A stretch of DNA of 64,000 nt from Cadophora sp. MPI-SDFR-AT-0126 (taxonomy: Eukaryota > Ascomycota > Leotiomycetes > Helotiales > Ploettnerulaceae): assembly GCA_020747065.1 (NCBI GenBank), contig JAGMVK010000005.1, positions 62,001 through 126,000 on the forward strand. Reading direction: 5' to 3'. Position 1 is the first letter of the stretch. Every line of letters starts with the position of its first letter. Position numbers and translations under genes: made by a program. Shown here one piece after another: positions 48,226 to 59,645 of the stretch. Below the pieces are notes generated by a model. The model saw only the letters and a program-made list of their open reading frames with translations. It did no database searches and was not told where the DNA came from.

Positions 48226-49621
48226 TTTGTTTGGGTGCTTGGGGTGGTGCTGATGTTTAGGGTTGGTGTGGTGGTTGTGTGTAATTATGCGTGGTGGTTG
48301 GAAGTGAGGTGAGGCTGGTGATGTCAGTTACTTGCTTGCTCTCCTGCCAACTCCAAATAAATAAGGCTGGGAACGGGATTGTTTGTAGCGCGAGTAGGTC
48401 TTATGCCATCCAGCAATGAAATCGGAAGCAAAAAACCACTTACCAAAAGCTTCTGGCTTCCTAACTCTGATTTAAGACTGGACAGTGAAGTTGCAGAGAA
48501 CTTGTAGTTGAAGTAGAAGTAGACTTGTAGTCAAGATAAAGTAACAGGACAGTCCAAGTGCTTTAAGTGCATGAGTTGGCAGGAAGGACAAGGATTATGA
48601 CTGGTTTATCCACTTCAGCTATGCGGCAGCTTTTTGCTTGCAAGGGCTCGAATCAAGATCAAGATCCACGCAATGAAAGTGGCGTGGCGCTGCTGAGCCA
48701 CAGTTTTGATTCATGGAAGCGGGGTTCTTCTTGGTGGGTTTGCGGGACAACTGTGGAGTTTGTTCGGGGGAGATATTTTTATACATCTGTGGTATGGTCA
48801 TTTTTTTCTTCTTTTCTTTTTGAATCATTATAGCGATTTGTCTGAGGCAGGAGACTTTCTGTGGTACTTCAAAATGGATGTTAAAATAAAGTCAAGACCC
48901 ACCGAGATGTCAGAACCTTACAATAAGGTTTGCACCAGGGGGCAGGGATACTTGGCAAATCTACGTCATCAACGCTCTTCCTGAATCTCTTGCCCTTGCA
49001 AGTATATCCTCAGCTCCTCATGTATGTATCCCATTCCAATAGTCCTTTTCTCAAGTAATTCGCACTGCTTGTGTCCTCACACAACAACTCGAAACGCCTA
49101 CTACCTGCCGCTTTCCGCCCCAGTATCGTTATCTCCATATGAAAACAAGCCTCGCTTACCACCCGTAGTGGTACGGCAGATGGTCATTTGCCGGCACCAT
49201 GCATATGGAAATAAGCATTTCCCCGCATTAATGAAATGATTGAGTCCTCGAGAAAACGAATCAGATGTCTAGTATTGAGGTTCCGCCCGTATGGCAACGG
49301 GACGCGGGAAGCGTTGTGCGATGTGAAAACCTGACCTCATGCCAAATCGTAAGATGAACCGTACGCACGACTAGCGAAACGAGACGAAAAGGAAAGTGCC
49401 CGCCTGTCTGCCTGCCTGCCTGCTCATTCTTAATTGCTCGAATTGAGATTAAACGAAGGTGATGTCAAGGTCTGAACTTCAACTTGACTCTCATCTGATT
49501 CTTCTCCTTCACTTTCATCTCCATCTTCCTCAACATCACAACGAAGATCATCCTTGACATCTACACTTCATCATTTAAGCGATACAATCTCCACAATCGA
49601 TCTCCAAATAAGCTAGCCAAA
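48226..49621. other. Intergenic region with promoter of the PhiA-like gene
   Basis: Contains a TGCC microsatellite (CTGCCTGCCTGCCTGC, about 49404-49424) and a strong pyrimidine-rich leader (TTCTTCTCCTTCACTTTCATC..) from about 49490 to 49600, typical of highly expressed fungal genes. No other gene. Confidence 0.55.
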
Positions 49622-50400
49622 ATGCTGTCTTTCCTCATCCTCGCTGTTTCCCTCTTCACACTCGCCGCCGCCCAAGTCTTCACCTTGACAACCTTCAACC
49701 CCAACGGGCCCCTCAACGGCCAGAAGATCCAAGCCTCTGGTCAAGCATTCTATCTCGGTCTCGATCGTCCCACCACATACTGTCCTGAGATCAACGGTCT
49801 TGTCTGTCCTAACGCCACGGAAACCGTTCTAGCTGGTGCTTTGAGTGCCATGTATGTAAGTGTTCGCCTCTGGGCCTTCTCATCCTCGATCATGACGGGT
49901 CTACAAGTCAACTGGGACTGATACTGCGCTAGGTAAACGTCCCTGGCGGTCAACAAACTTACGTCCGATCCGCGGGATCTCTTGGGTACACGCAAGCTCA
50001 TTCCGCATCCGTCCCGGCAGGCGCTTATCGTGGTGGTTTCGTCAATGTGACTATCAGCACTGATTGTGAAGCCGATGTAAATGTTTTTACTTGGAAGGAT
50101 CCTGATGAATTGACTGGTGAGCTTTCCGTATCTCGCCTTATACACCTGTCCTTATTCATATCTTCTCTTCTGCTCCTCAGCTTCACTCAAGGCTTAAGCT
50201 TCACCACCACATGCTGATCTATAACTGTAGAGGGTGTTCTCGCCTGTCCTGATGTCCCATCGTACATGGAGAACATCGCAACCTACCAAATCTTCGCCAG
50301 AACCCCAGGATTCAACCTCACGGACTGCGTCAAGTTGGAGGGCTTGCAGGCTACCATCTTACCTGAGCCAGCTCCATTTGGTGCTTGGCAATATGTCTAG
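49622..50400 (+). CDS. PhiA-like secreted cell-wall protein
   Basis: Exons 49622-49855, 49933-50116 and 50231-50400 give 195 residues. A signal peptide (MLSFLILAVSLFTLAAAQ) is followed by the pattern of the Aspergillus PhiA/IgE-binding wall protein family: GQKIQASGQAFYLGLDRPTTYCP, LVCPNATETV, VPGGQQTYV, GSLGYTQAHSASVPAGA, then LACPDVP..ATYQIFA and a Cys near the end. Four to five cysteines and N-glycosylation sites fit an extracellular protein. PhiA is needed for normal phialide and conidium development in Aspergillus; whether that role holds here is unknown. Family call rests on the GGQQxYV / FTQAHSA-type core. Confidence 0.85.
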
Positions 50401-51222
50401 GCGGTGGGGAAATGACAATGTGAGGATTGCAGTTGACATTAGACTTGATACAGTGGGTGGATGCGTCTGCTATATCCTGCTTCATAATGGGAAAAGGTAT
50501 TGGAACCGAGATGATAGATCAATTTGCGGGCTCACAAATGATTCGATTGAATTTGCTTTGCGCGACAACAGATGGGTCAATTTGTCGGGATGACTACGAA
50601 GCGTGTTGCACAGACTCTAGTCACGATATTTTGAGCACAAGAAATTACCCGAATTGACTGCGACTTTGCAGATTTGGAGAAGAACACTGAGCCAATACAG
50701 TCGATAGTTTCTCGTAGTCCCTTTTAGTGACACGAATTGCAATCCATTGACACCTAGGCAAACGGACAGGCGACAAGTCTTTTGGGGTGGACCATACTCT
50801 GCACTCTGGGAGGCTCAAGAACAGGATTGGCAAGCAAATTCTAAGAGCATTCAGAGACACACAGGCCCAGCGCCGCGAGCTCACGGGTTTCTCCCCATAT
50901 GTTTCCACAAAGTAAGTGAGATTTTAGGTCATAAAGATCATACCGATCAAGAAAACAGCCACGGCAACTACCAATTTGGCCAAGAAAGTAAACAGCGAAA
51001 AGCAGACCCCGCTTCTGACACCGACACCGACACCGACACCACCTCCACTGCTCCTGCAGAGTCCGAGGTCTCTCCAGGTCAAGGAAAGCTCGATAAGACG
51101 AAAGGAGGAGAGGAAGAGGGAGATGAAACCACTTTCTACGTCCGAGGAGTCATATTTAATAATAAAACCTAGAAACACCTGGATGTCCGTCAGCGTACCT
51201 CAGATTACTAAGCATATAAATC
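50401..51222. other. Spacer with a GACACC simple repeat
   Basis: A repeat of the unit GACACC lies at about 51018-51043. Frames on both strands here (50747-51172 plus, 50924-51178 minus) are open but lack family features; a hydrophobic stretch in the minus frame is not enough to call a gene. Confidence 0.5.
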
Positions 51223-53465
51223 CTATTCTATCGTGATAGTTGCAATCTCTGTGTGGTCAAACTCCCAAAATGGCACTCTCAATTTCAAATTCCGAAGTTG
51301 AAATGCTGTTCCAACTCTTCTGAATACCCGATCCACCTTGCCAGGAATCGGAACAACAATCAGAAAGGCCTTTCGGGCTATCTGAAATAGCCAAATCTCG
51401 GAGCTTTGTGTGCTTTGCATCCACGAGCTCAATCCGGAAAGGTCGGGATTATCGCTCACGTCGAGGTACAGATCGAGTATGCGTCTAGTCTTGCGATTTT
51501 TGAGATGCCCACGTGTCTCATTTTTCACAACACTAAGCTCGATCACGCCTCCGTTTATGACAACGTGGTGTAGGGGCCCTTTGAGTATCAACTTTCCTGC
51601 AGAAACCTGGCCAAATGGTTGTCCCGAAACTCGCTCGATACATGAATCTACCAATTCAGCGTCAAATGAGCCTAGTACGCTGGCAGATGCTGGCCATCTG
51701 ACATTGCCATCTACTGATGCCCAAGACCAAGAAGGGGCTCGGAATTCCAGGGGTCTACCACGCGGTTGTTTCTGACCATTCAATATTGCACTGTGTGCCC
51801 AGAGTAGGTCATCAAGAATTGTTGATTTCCATAATCCCGCGAGGTATTGTTCCGGCGTACGCTTGTAGATTGCCGCGAATCTACTCGCTAGACTTGCAAT
51901 GGCGACCAGCTTATCGCTTGGATGTGATAGAGAACGTGCGGAGTAATCAGTGACAATGCACAGCCAGACCATGTAGGGATCGGAATCCTTCTTAAATCTT
52001 ATCTGTGCCACACCACGCATCGGAGTTCCGCTCTCGGTGTCAAATCGTGTTTGGCATTCCCAGGCGAGCTGATCGTTCTTGCAGATAAGGATCCTCCCAG
52101 ACAAAATTCGTTCTTGGAGGGTCCATCCACGATGGTAGAGTGGCTCGTCCAGAAGATCGACAAAGGATTGTTTTGAGCCAACGTAGATGTGTGTTCCTGG
52201 CGTTGAACTTACTTTTGGGCCCAAGGACAGTTTCAAAGATTCTTCATCGTAGTGACGTCTTGGAAAGAGAATACCATCTTGCATATCCTTTGCGCTTGCA
52301 GCTGCAATGGTAAGCCACGCTCCGCCATACACGTCTCCCATCTTGACAGATTCTCGTGCCCAATCCTCTTGATCTTCCAATTCCGAGCCCTGGAGAATGC
52401 ACAGCGAGTCCACCCAGATATAGCGCACCTTGAGCTTTCGAGCAATTTTAATGGCATCTTGGACAGTCTGCGGTAACATTTTCAATTCAAAGCCTTTGAT
52501 CCTTTCTTGTATGTTTTTGGACGTTGTCATTGCGTGGCTGTTGCGTCTGCGCGCATCTGGACCCCAACAGTAACTCAAAGCAATATATGTGGTTTCGACT
52601 GGTAACATGGGCTCATTGATTTCGGCGCTAGGGACTACAAGACGTAGCTGTGTCTCCGTGCCAGCAATGCCGATATCGACTAGGCGACCAGGCAAGCAAA
52701 TCGGCTCCTCGCGAGTACATGCGGGGTGATTGTGAATACAATCCTGCAACCAATCATTCAACAGTCGAAATGTTGCATCACAACTTGGATCGTTGGGAAC
52801 AGTCTTATGTGCAATAAAGGTGGCGGCACTCGTTCCTAGCCAAATAAGTATCTTGTAGGCATAGAAAAGGATCCGTGAAGAATAATACCATAATCAGCAG
52901 TGAGCCTGAGATCTGCTTTGCAGAATTTCGAAGCATCCCGTTCACCGGGGAAGTGCGTCATAGAGGCCAACTCCTGCATTCCTTCAAACAATATGTTGCG
53001 CCTCTTACTCTTCCAGTATATCGAATCTAGCACATTCAGGGGTCCACAAAAGCCCCGGATCGACTGCAGAGCTTTCCTTGAATCGGCCAGTGACTTAGGG
53101 TCATCGTCGTCCACTGGTCCCGCCACTAGCTTCACGAGGCTGTCCAAAGCTATCATAAGTTTAGAACCTGGTTCTGTGTACACAGTCCGTTGCCAAAAGT
53201 CAAAGGCCTCATTGCCTTTGTCGTAGAAGCGGACCGCTTTGTCCGCCGATAGCCTGGTCCACAGCAGCGAACATAAAGGGCAGCCCTTTTCTGATTCGAA
53301 CTCCCTACGCAGGTGGCGGACTTCGGGTTGGTGAGCATATCCAGATCTGGAGACCAGAGCTCCAATCGTTATCATGGAGCACACTTTACACAGGCTTCCC
53401 CGCGGATCTTCACTGGAGAGTTGTGCATCCTGGTAGAGGGCAAATTTGTTAAGCTGATGTTCCAT
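51223..53465 (-). CDS. HET-domain (heterokaryon incompatibility) protein
   Basis: Exons 53465-52889 and 52835-51223 give 729 residues; the 53-nt intron (GTATTA..TAG) resolves an apparent frame break, so the gene is intact. The HET domain runs from about residue 274 with all three landmarks: YIALSYCWGPD, AIKIARKLKVRYIWVDSLCILQ, and YGGAWLTIAAASAKDMQDGIL, followed by YHRGWTLQERILSGRILIC. HET proteins trigger programmed cell death when incompatible hyphae fuse; many are highly variable. A Cys-rich N-terminal segment (LCKVCSM, CPLCSLLW) precedes the domain, typical of this class. The start is the first ATG (MEHQLNKF); the open frame above it has no ATG. No NACHT, WD or ankyrin module is attached. 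Confidence 0.92.
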
Positions 53466-54171
53466 TGCCCAACGTTGTCGTGTAATGGGTCTGACTTTTA
53501 TAAGAGATGCAACGTAAGGCTGTCGTTCTTCGTGCAATAGTTATGCAGGTCATGGGACTTCAAGTGCTAGAAGCGGGGCGTCAAAGTCCTAGAAGCCACA
53601 AATCCTTCCTCGCTTACAAGATGCGGCATTATTCAGGTGGTCTCATAGGCTGGATTGACCGATGTATATGAATTCTAACTGAGTGGTGAGATGGACGACA
53701 TGGCGTCTTGAAAATACAATATGATTTAAGTTAGGCATGATAGAATGTACGTCGAGAACCCCGCACTCACGCCACACACGTGTTTCTCGAGGACTCTACA
53801 TGTGCCAAGAGCTGGTAATCGTCGCTCAGGAAAATATATGCGGAGTTGTAAATGGAGTTAGCGGATATAGTAACGTTAGTCGATTAATATACATTACTAG
53901 TCACAAAAATATGAGGCTATCTTCTAAGCTCGGGGTAATTCCATAAATGGGAAACAATAAGTCCAGGCGGTGCGGTAGGAGAGAGATTTGGTGACTTCAG
54001 AACTTGAAATTATACGATTTGGTCACGGTGTCTTGGTACTTGGAAGGAAGAACTATTCCGAACGGACGTGAACGGCATAAATTGCTAACGAACAAGAAAG
54101 GATAGAGTTGATTGAAAGTTAATCAAGAGAAGAGGACTTACTGGGCTTCTATTGCGGGAGAGTGTCAGCAG
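53466..54171. other. AT-rich spacer
   Basis: No gene; AT-rich from about 53680 to 54120. Confidence 0.55.
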
Positions 54172-54912
54172 TTACAACCACTCTCTCGCGAGTGTTCTAC
54201 TTCTGTCAGTCCCCGCATCAGACTGTATCATTTGTACCGAGTCCAAATCGAAAATCTGATCAGATTCTGATCCAGACGTATGACCTGGATCTGATCTAAT
54301 AAGTGCGCCACAATTATGATTATATCCAGACTCCGGATCAGTCATCTGCTCTTGTGCAGACACTTGACTCAACTCAGAACCTGGATCACTAGTAGGGTTC
54401 GAGGTAGACTCTGGATCAGAAACCTCCTCCTTGATACGTCGTTTCAATACCTTAAGCTCAATAGAGATATCATCATGCGCTGTACACTCAAGAAATATCT
54501 CACTCTCTTCGTCGAGCTCAAAATCCTCTCTCAGCACCGGCTTTGGCACCTCAACCACCAGAATCGACGGATCAGCATTCGGACCCGTAGCATGAAAGTT
54601 ACAGAAGAACTCGGTGATTGAATGCGCGATTTTGGATTCTGTTGTGGAGACGGAGAATAAGAAGTCGCCGACGTCTTCGTCTTCCATATCGAAGGCAAAT
54701 CTGGGACGGCAGGGGAACTTACCTTTCACCGCGGAGATGGCGAATTCAATAAGCTTGCGGCCGGTAATCTTGTGGCTGATGCTGGCTTTGATGATTTTTG
54801 CTGTGGAGCAGCAGAATATGTGGTGGTTATCAGGAGGAGACATGATTGTGTTGCGTGGTGAGAGTTCAAGAATGAGACTCTGATCTTCTGACGACGAGTG
54901 AAGGATTTGCAT
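54172..54912 (-). CDS. Acidic orphan protein with DPxS-type repeats
   Basis: Intronless frame of 246 residues from ATG 54912. The first ~130 residues look globular (SLILELSPRN, ISHKITGRKLIEFAISAVKG, EDVGDFLFSVSTTESK); the rest is acidic and repetitive with recurring DPES/DPGS/DPGHTSGSES units. I recognise no family. Weak resemblance to BTB-like starts in the first 80 residues is not secure. No signal peptide or membrane helix. It may be a lineage-specific gene. Confidence 0.55.
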   Translation of the reverse strand: MQILHSSSEDQSLILELSPRNTIMSPPDNHHIFCCSTAKIIKASISHKITGRKLIEFAISAVKGKFPCRPRFAFDMEDEDVGDFLFSVSTTESKIAHSITEFFCNFHATGPNADPSILVVEVPKPVLREDFELDEESEIFLECTAHDDISIELKVLKRRIKEEVSDPESTSNPTSDPGSELSQVSAQEQMTDPESGYNHNCGALIRSDPGHTSGSESDQIFDLDSVQMIQSDAGTDRSRTLAREWL

Positions 54913-55246
54913 GCCATAATTGAGGAGAGTAGGTAGATATATGCTGCGGTATCAGACTGTTAATGATTATGTTCTTCGACTTTGACTGTTCGATTGCATT
55001 GTTTTCGTTGGCCATCAAATCTGTTCTGGAGTTTATAGGAAGAGAGATAACACAAGTCGGCTTTGTCCACCTCAGGTGTGAGCACCTTTCAGGTTTTGCT
55101 GCAATACAATGCCATTGTTTGCCAAGTGTGCAAGCACAGATAAGTGATCACCACCAATCTCCAAGGGGTTGCCTCCAAGCGAGGGTCTGAAGCAACGAAT
55201 CATTTACTTTTTAATTACACAGCTCCTTCACTCATGCTGATATCTT
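54913..55246. other. Spacer upstream of the orphan gene
   Basis: Nothing recognised. Confidence 0.55.
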
Positions 55247-57144
55247 TTAGATCTGATACTTAAAGTGAATATTGTCAAAATCTGTTATATCCGCTTCGGC
55301 ATTCATCGCACCAATCCTTGCACTCTCTTCAGGACTGATACCCATTTCTGCAATCTTCTTCGCACGCCTCTTGTTTTGCCAAACATCTAGAACATAATCA
55401 GCCACAAACGTCGATTTATGATCAGAAAAACTTACAGTAGGTCCTCCAGCAGACCATCAACGTGAACTCCACGCCGTACATAACACCGCAGACCGTGAGT
55501 CCAGGAATGTATCTTGGCGCATCCTTGGCTTGGAAAACTTGAGCACCGATCGCATTCCCGACACAGTATGCGATGAATAGTAATGCGGATGTGACGCTTT
55601 TCTTTGTTCGTCCGGCGACGTTGGATGGTAGGAAAGTCCAGATGACTGTATAGTTTTGTCAGCAGTCAGAATTTGTTAACGCATGAGAATTTGTTTGGTG
55701 ACTTACGCAATCCTGGAAGAGTTCCAAAGGTGGTGATCTGGTATAAAAACCACCGAAGCCACAAGTTGCCAGTGTTGGGTAGCAGCGCGATGGCCATCAT
55801 TCCAGTGAAGGCGGGAATGAGAGAGGCGAACATAAAGTAGACTGGAAATGTCAGCTTCAATACGAATTTCTGTTCTGGGATACCGGCTTACATCGGAGAT
55901 TCGGCTTCTTCAAAGTCGTGATACCAGCAATGAGAAACCAGACGATCGAAAACAGATACTCAGGGACGGTTCCCTTGACCAAAGTCTCGAGATTGGTGAA
56001 GCCAAACGAAACCCAGATGAGCTTTCCAAATGTTGTCTTTCCCCCATTTGGGAGGGCATTGACGATCTGGACAAAGAAAAAGAACCAAGTTTGTGGATCT
56101 TTGAAAGTATCGATGGCCTGTCTTTGTTAGCGGGGCAAGAGACAATGACACGGAATTCCACACACCTGGTCCCACTTCCACTCAGTCTTCTTCTGACGAT
56201 CAGTCCCTGTCTGATTCGAGACAATTCTCGCAGCAGCAGCTCGCTTCTCATCAGGATTTAGCCATCTGACCTCACTTGGGGTTCCGAGAGTAAGGAAGAC
56301 CAGGATCGAGTCAACAATTGTCAAAGATCCCAAGAAGAACGAGATTCCTTTCCACGGAGCAAGACCACCTGGGTGATTTTGTGCATGTGTTCCAATCCCA
56401 TAATTGATCAGGCCTGAGATGATGTTCATTCCAGCATTTGAAGTTCCCCAGATGACGGCTCTGAATGTATGTTCCCGTGAGGTGTACCATGAGCCAGTAA
56501 TCAGCATGAAGGTTGGGGAGATCGTACACTCAAGTGCCCCTTGAAGTGCTCGGAGGATCATGAGATCGGTCCAGTTTTTGCCGAAAGCTATGCAGAGTAC
56601 GATTATACCCCAGAAGAACATACAGATTGAGAGGAATTTGCCAAGTGGAAATTTCTGCATGAGGTAGTTGGCGGGTGCTTCGCAGACCATGTAGGAGAGG
56701 TAGAAAATTGTCGTGAGCCCTGGTAGTTGCGCATCAGCTGTGAAGTTGAGAAAGGGTAAGGAATGAGCTTACAGGAAAACTGCTGTCCGACCAGATGCGT
56801 GTCTTTACTGATGCCGAAGATAGCCTGTGTGCTGATTCCAGTTTTGTCCGCCTGTTGAGTACCGTAGCAGATCTGAGTGAAATCAGCACATTTGCCAAGA
56901 ACATGAACTATCCAGTATCACGTACCCACATAACGGGGAGTAAATACAGATCAATCTTCCAAAGCAGTTTCCGATACTGCTCGGAACTGTATTCGCTTGC
57001 GGCTGCGACTGTATCCGCAGCTATTTCCTCATTGGATCCCTTGTAAATTGAAGTGGACTCCCCGTTTTCCACATCACCTGCTACAGCTCTGGCAGGTGCC
57101 GTGATAACGTCAAGCTCTTTACTCTCCTTTGTGTCGGTCGCCAT
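55247..57144 (-). CDS. MFS transporter of the allantoate permease (Dal5/ACS) type
   Basis: Seven exons (57144-56926, 56872-56773, 56719-56166, 56117-55892, 55841-55707, 55645-55436, 55386-55247) give 527 residues, all introns GT..AG and in frame. The pattern is that of anion:cation symporters: KIDLYLLPVMWICYGTQQADKT in helix 1, WLTTIFYLSYMVCEAPANYLMQK, RALQGALECTISPTFMLIT, and in the second half GRTKKSVTSALLFIAYCVGNAIGAQVF. Such carriers import allantoate, ureidosuccinate, nicotinate, pantothenate or other carboxylates. The N-terminal ~60 residues and C-terminal ~45 are cytosolic. It is divergent from a carboxylesterase; import of an ester or its acid is one possible link. Confidence 0.92.
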
Positions 57145-57727
57145 GACCAATATAGTCGATGTCAAGGCAGGAATATCTGGTCAGAAAGCAGTAGATGGGT
57201 AAAGAAGTTCCTCGCTGCTGGCGACAGATAGTGTTATAACCTTCGGCGGACTTTCATAAATGGCCGTTATCACATCCCTCGGCCATTCTTCACTTCTTAT
57301 CAAAAATGATTTTGGAATACGGAGAAGATCCGGACCCCATTTTTGAGATAAGAACGCGATGCCAAGACTTCTTGTTAGAGGTCGCGGGGAAAGGGTGGAC
57401 TGCGTAGGCGGAGTTCTGATGAGAAGTGGCAGTGATGGAATAGATCAACACGGAAGCGGAAGCGGATGCCAGAAATATGCCAACTTTTGACTTTTCGAAG
57501 CTTCCTTGGCTTCGGATATCCCGTTTTCAACCACCTCGACCCCCTGAATGTCCTAACTAGCGACCTCGCCAAAATGACTCGATGTTTGAAGTTGCTACAG
57601 ACTTCCCCACTCTTGAGTACTGATATAGAATAATGGAAATCGCCACAGTGAAAGTACGATTGGGAACTCCCAGACATAACCACACGCCGCAACGATTGGG
57701 AACTCCCAGACATAACCACACGCCGCA
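57145..57727. promoter_or_regulatory. Divergent promoter of the MFS transporter and the carboxylesterase
   Basis: 583 bp between opposite starts. The right end consists of two exact 36-bp tandem repeats that run up to the esterase ATG. TCGGCGGACTTTC and CGGCCATTC near 57243-57290 are zinc-cluster-like half sites. Confidence 0.55.
57656..57727 (+). repeat. Two perfect 36-bp tandem repeats directly before the esterase ATG
   Basis: Unit ACGATTGGGAACTCCCAGAC.. occurs at 57656-57691 and 57692-57727 with no mismatch. The second copy ends at the base before the ATG. Each unit contains GGGAACTCCC, itself a near palindrome (GGGA-ACTC-CC). It lies in the leader or core promoter. Confidence 0.9.
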
Positions 57728-59397
57728 ATGGGAAACGTATTATCGCCATACACCGTGACGGAGCACGAAATCAAGCTACCCGGCACTCGTGGCTCGATCA
57801 AAGGATTAGAATACGATTCCAAAGTCCGTCGATACGCTGGAATCCCATACGCTCTCCCACCTACGGGCGAGTACAGATGGAAAAAGCCGCGTCCGATCCC
57901 CAAAGCCTACCGATATGAAGATGGCTATGACATTCCGTTCGATGGTACGAAGTTTGGTCCAGTGTGCCCACAAGCGAAATTCGCTTCGGTTGCGGAGCAG
58001 GGAAAGTCAGAAGCGGTGTATAGCGAAGACTGTTTGAGGGTGAATATCTGGACGCCGGTTGAGAAGCCTGGAGAAGAAGGGAGGAAATGGCCTGTCATGT
58101 TGTGGTTGCATGGAGGGTGGTTTCAGATGGGTGACCCGTCTCAGGAGGAGAGCATGGATCCGACAGAGTTGATCTCGACTGGAGGGCTGAATGCGGTTTT
58201 TGTTGCGATTGGGTATAGACTCAACATCTTTGGGTTTCTGTCCAGTGAAGAGCTGAAAGAGGAGAGTGGTGATGGGTCCGTGGGTAACTATGGTCTCTGG
58301 GATGAGCGACTCGCCATGGATTGGGTTCAGGAGAACATCTCTGCGTTTGGAGGAGACCCAAACAATGTCTCTCTGGGTGGGAGAAGTGCGGGTGCATATG
58401 GAGTACATGCGCAAGTTCTCCATGATTTCCGGAAGGCTCCTTCGCCTGCTCCCACCAAGTCCCTTTTCAATCGTTTCTTGATGTTTTCGAACGCGATCCC
58501 CGCTCAACCACGACCACTCGCCGAAACGCAGGCCCAGTTTGAAGAAGTTTGTGACTACTTCCAGATTTCGAAGGATCTGTCGGGAGCCGAGAAGCTGTCT
58601 GCTCTGCGAAAAATTGATGCATACGATCTGGTCGCAGCGATCAAAGACCTGAAGAACCACACTTTCCGGCCAATTACTGATGAAGATTTCATTCTGTCGG
58701 GTATGATTGAGTATCAACGAAGCGGAGAATTTGCGAGAGAGTTCAAGAGACGCGGCATGAAACTTCTTATTGGCGAAATGCTCAATGAGGAAAGCCTGTA
58801 CTCTGTGTACAACCCACCAGAGCCTAATGAGGAATCCCTGCGGTTGCAAATCGCGAACTATTATGGTCCAACAACAGCCGATCGAGTGCTTCCCTGGTAT
58901 AAAGTCCCGACGAACACAGACAAGAAGGAATGGCTGTCATTATATGGCAGTATCATCTCTGATGGCCAGGTCCGAGCGCCTTCGAGGTTTCTGGTGGACT
59001 CGATGATCAAGCATGGAGTTGATATCAAGGATATATGGAGGTATCAGATTGCGTACAGGATGTCTTTCATCGATGAAAAGACTGCACCGATGGATTGGGG
59101 AGTGACGCATGCAATGGATAGACCTATATGGAAGTAAGTTTGGAAGTGATGTCGCGAACACAACTAACCTTACCTAGCTTCTCCATCCTTCATGGTCCAA
59201 CTCCAGAGGAGCGAGTGTTGATGGAGGACTGGATTCGTGACCTGGTCGCGTTTGTGAATGGCGAGAAAGACCATTTGTACGGTACACAGAGGATCGAAGA
59301 GTTCAAAGTCATGACTTCCGAAAGGAAGATTGAAGTTCAGACAGATGCCAGATGGTCTGAGCTGTTGAAGCTAGCTGACCATTTCTCCGGGCTATGA
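57728..59397 (+). CDS. Type-B carboxylesterase/lipase
   Basis: Exons 57728-59133 and 59178-59397 give 541 residues. Alpha/beta-hydrolase of the cholinesterase-like family, hydrolysing carboxyl esters. Oxyanion motif LWLHGGW at ~128-131; EDCLRVNIWTP at ~100-110 (the EDCLxLN-like signature); nucleophile Ser220 in GGRSAGA, where Arg replaces the usual Glu of GESAG; acid in GEMLNEESLY (Glu354 or Glu355); His461 in WGVTHAMDRPIW. The intron splits the codon after that His and splicing restores the usual NF motif. There is no signal peptide; the N-terminus MGNVLS fits an N-myristoylation signal. The gene is divergent from the MFS transporter. Confidence 0.92.
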
Positions 59398-59645
59398 AAC
59401 TAGTTCCTAAATGGAAAGGTCTCCTGTATGTCTAGCTGGTCATAAATGGATTCGACTGCAGATACTATTGATGACTTCGGGTATGATACAGCTAAAGCAT
59501 GAAATGAAAACTAGATCTTGACTCAAACAGCAATACTATGATAAATAGCATGTACAAAGCAATGAGAAGACCGCACGACCGAAAAGGAATCCCGTAAGAA
59601 CATACATAGCAACACAAATAATATCAAAACAAAGCACATGCTCCT

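Noticed and set aside
50747..51172. Plus-strand frame of 141 codons with a DTDTDT repeat
   Set aside because: The repeat comes from a GACACC microsatellite; nothing else suggests a protein.
52832..52900. Frameshift that would make the HET gene a pseudogene
   Set aside because: A 53-nt GTATTA..TAG intron restores the frame exactly.
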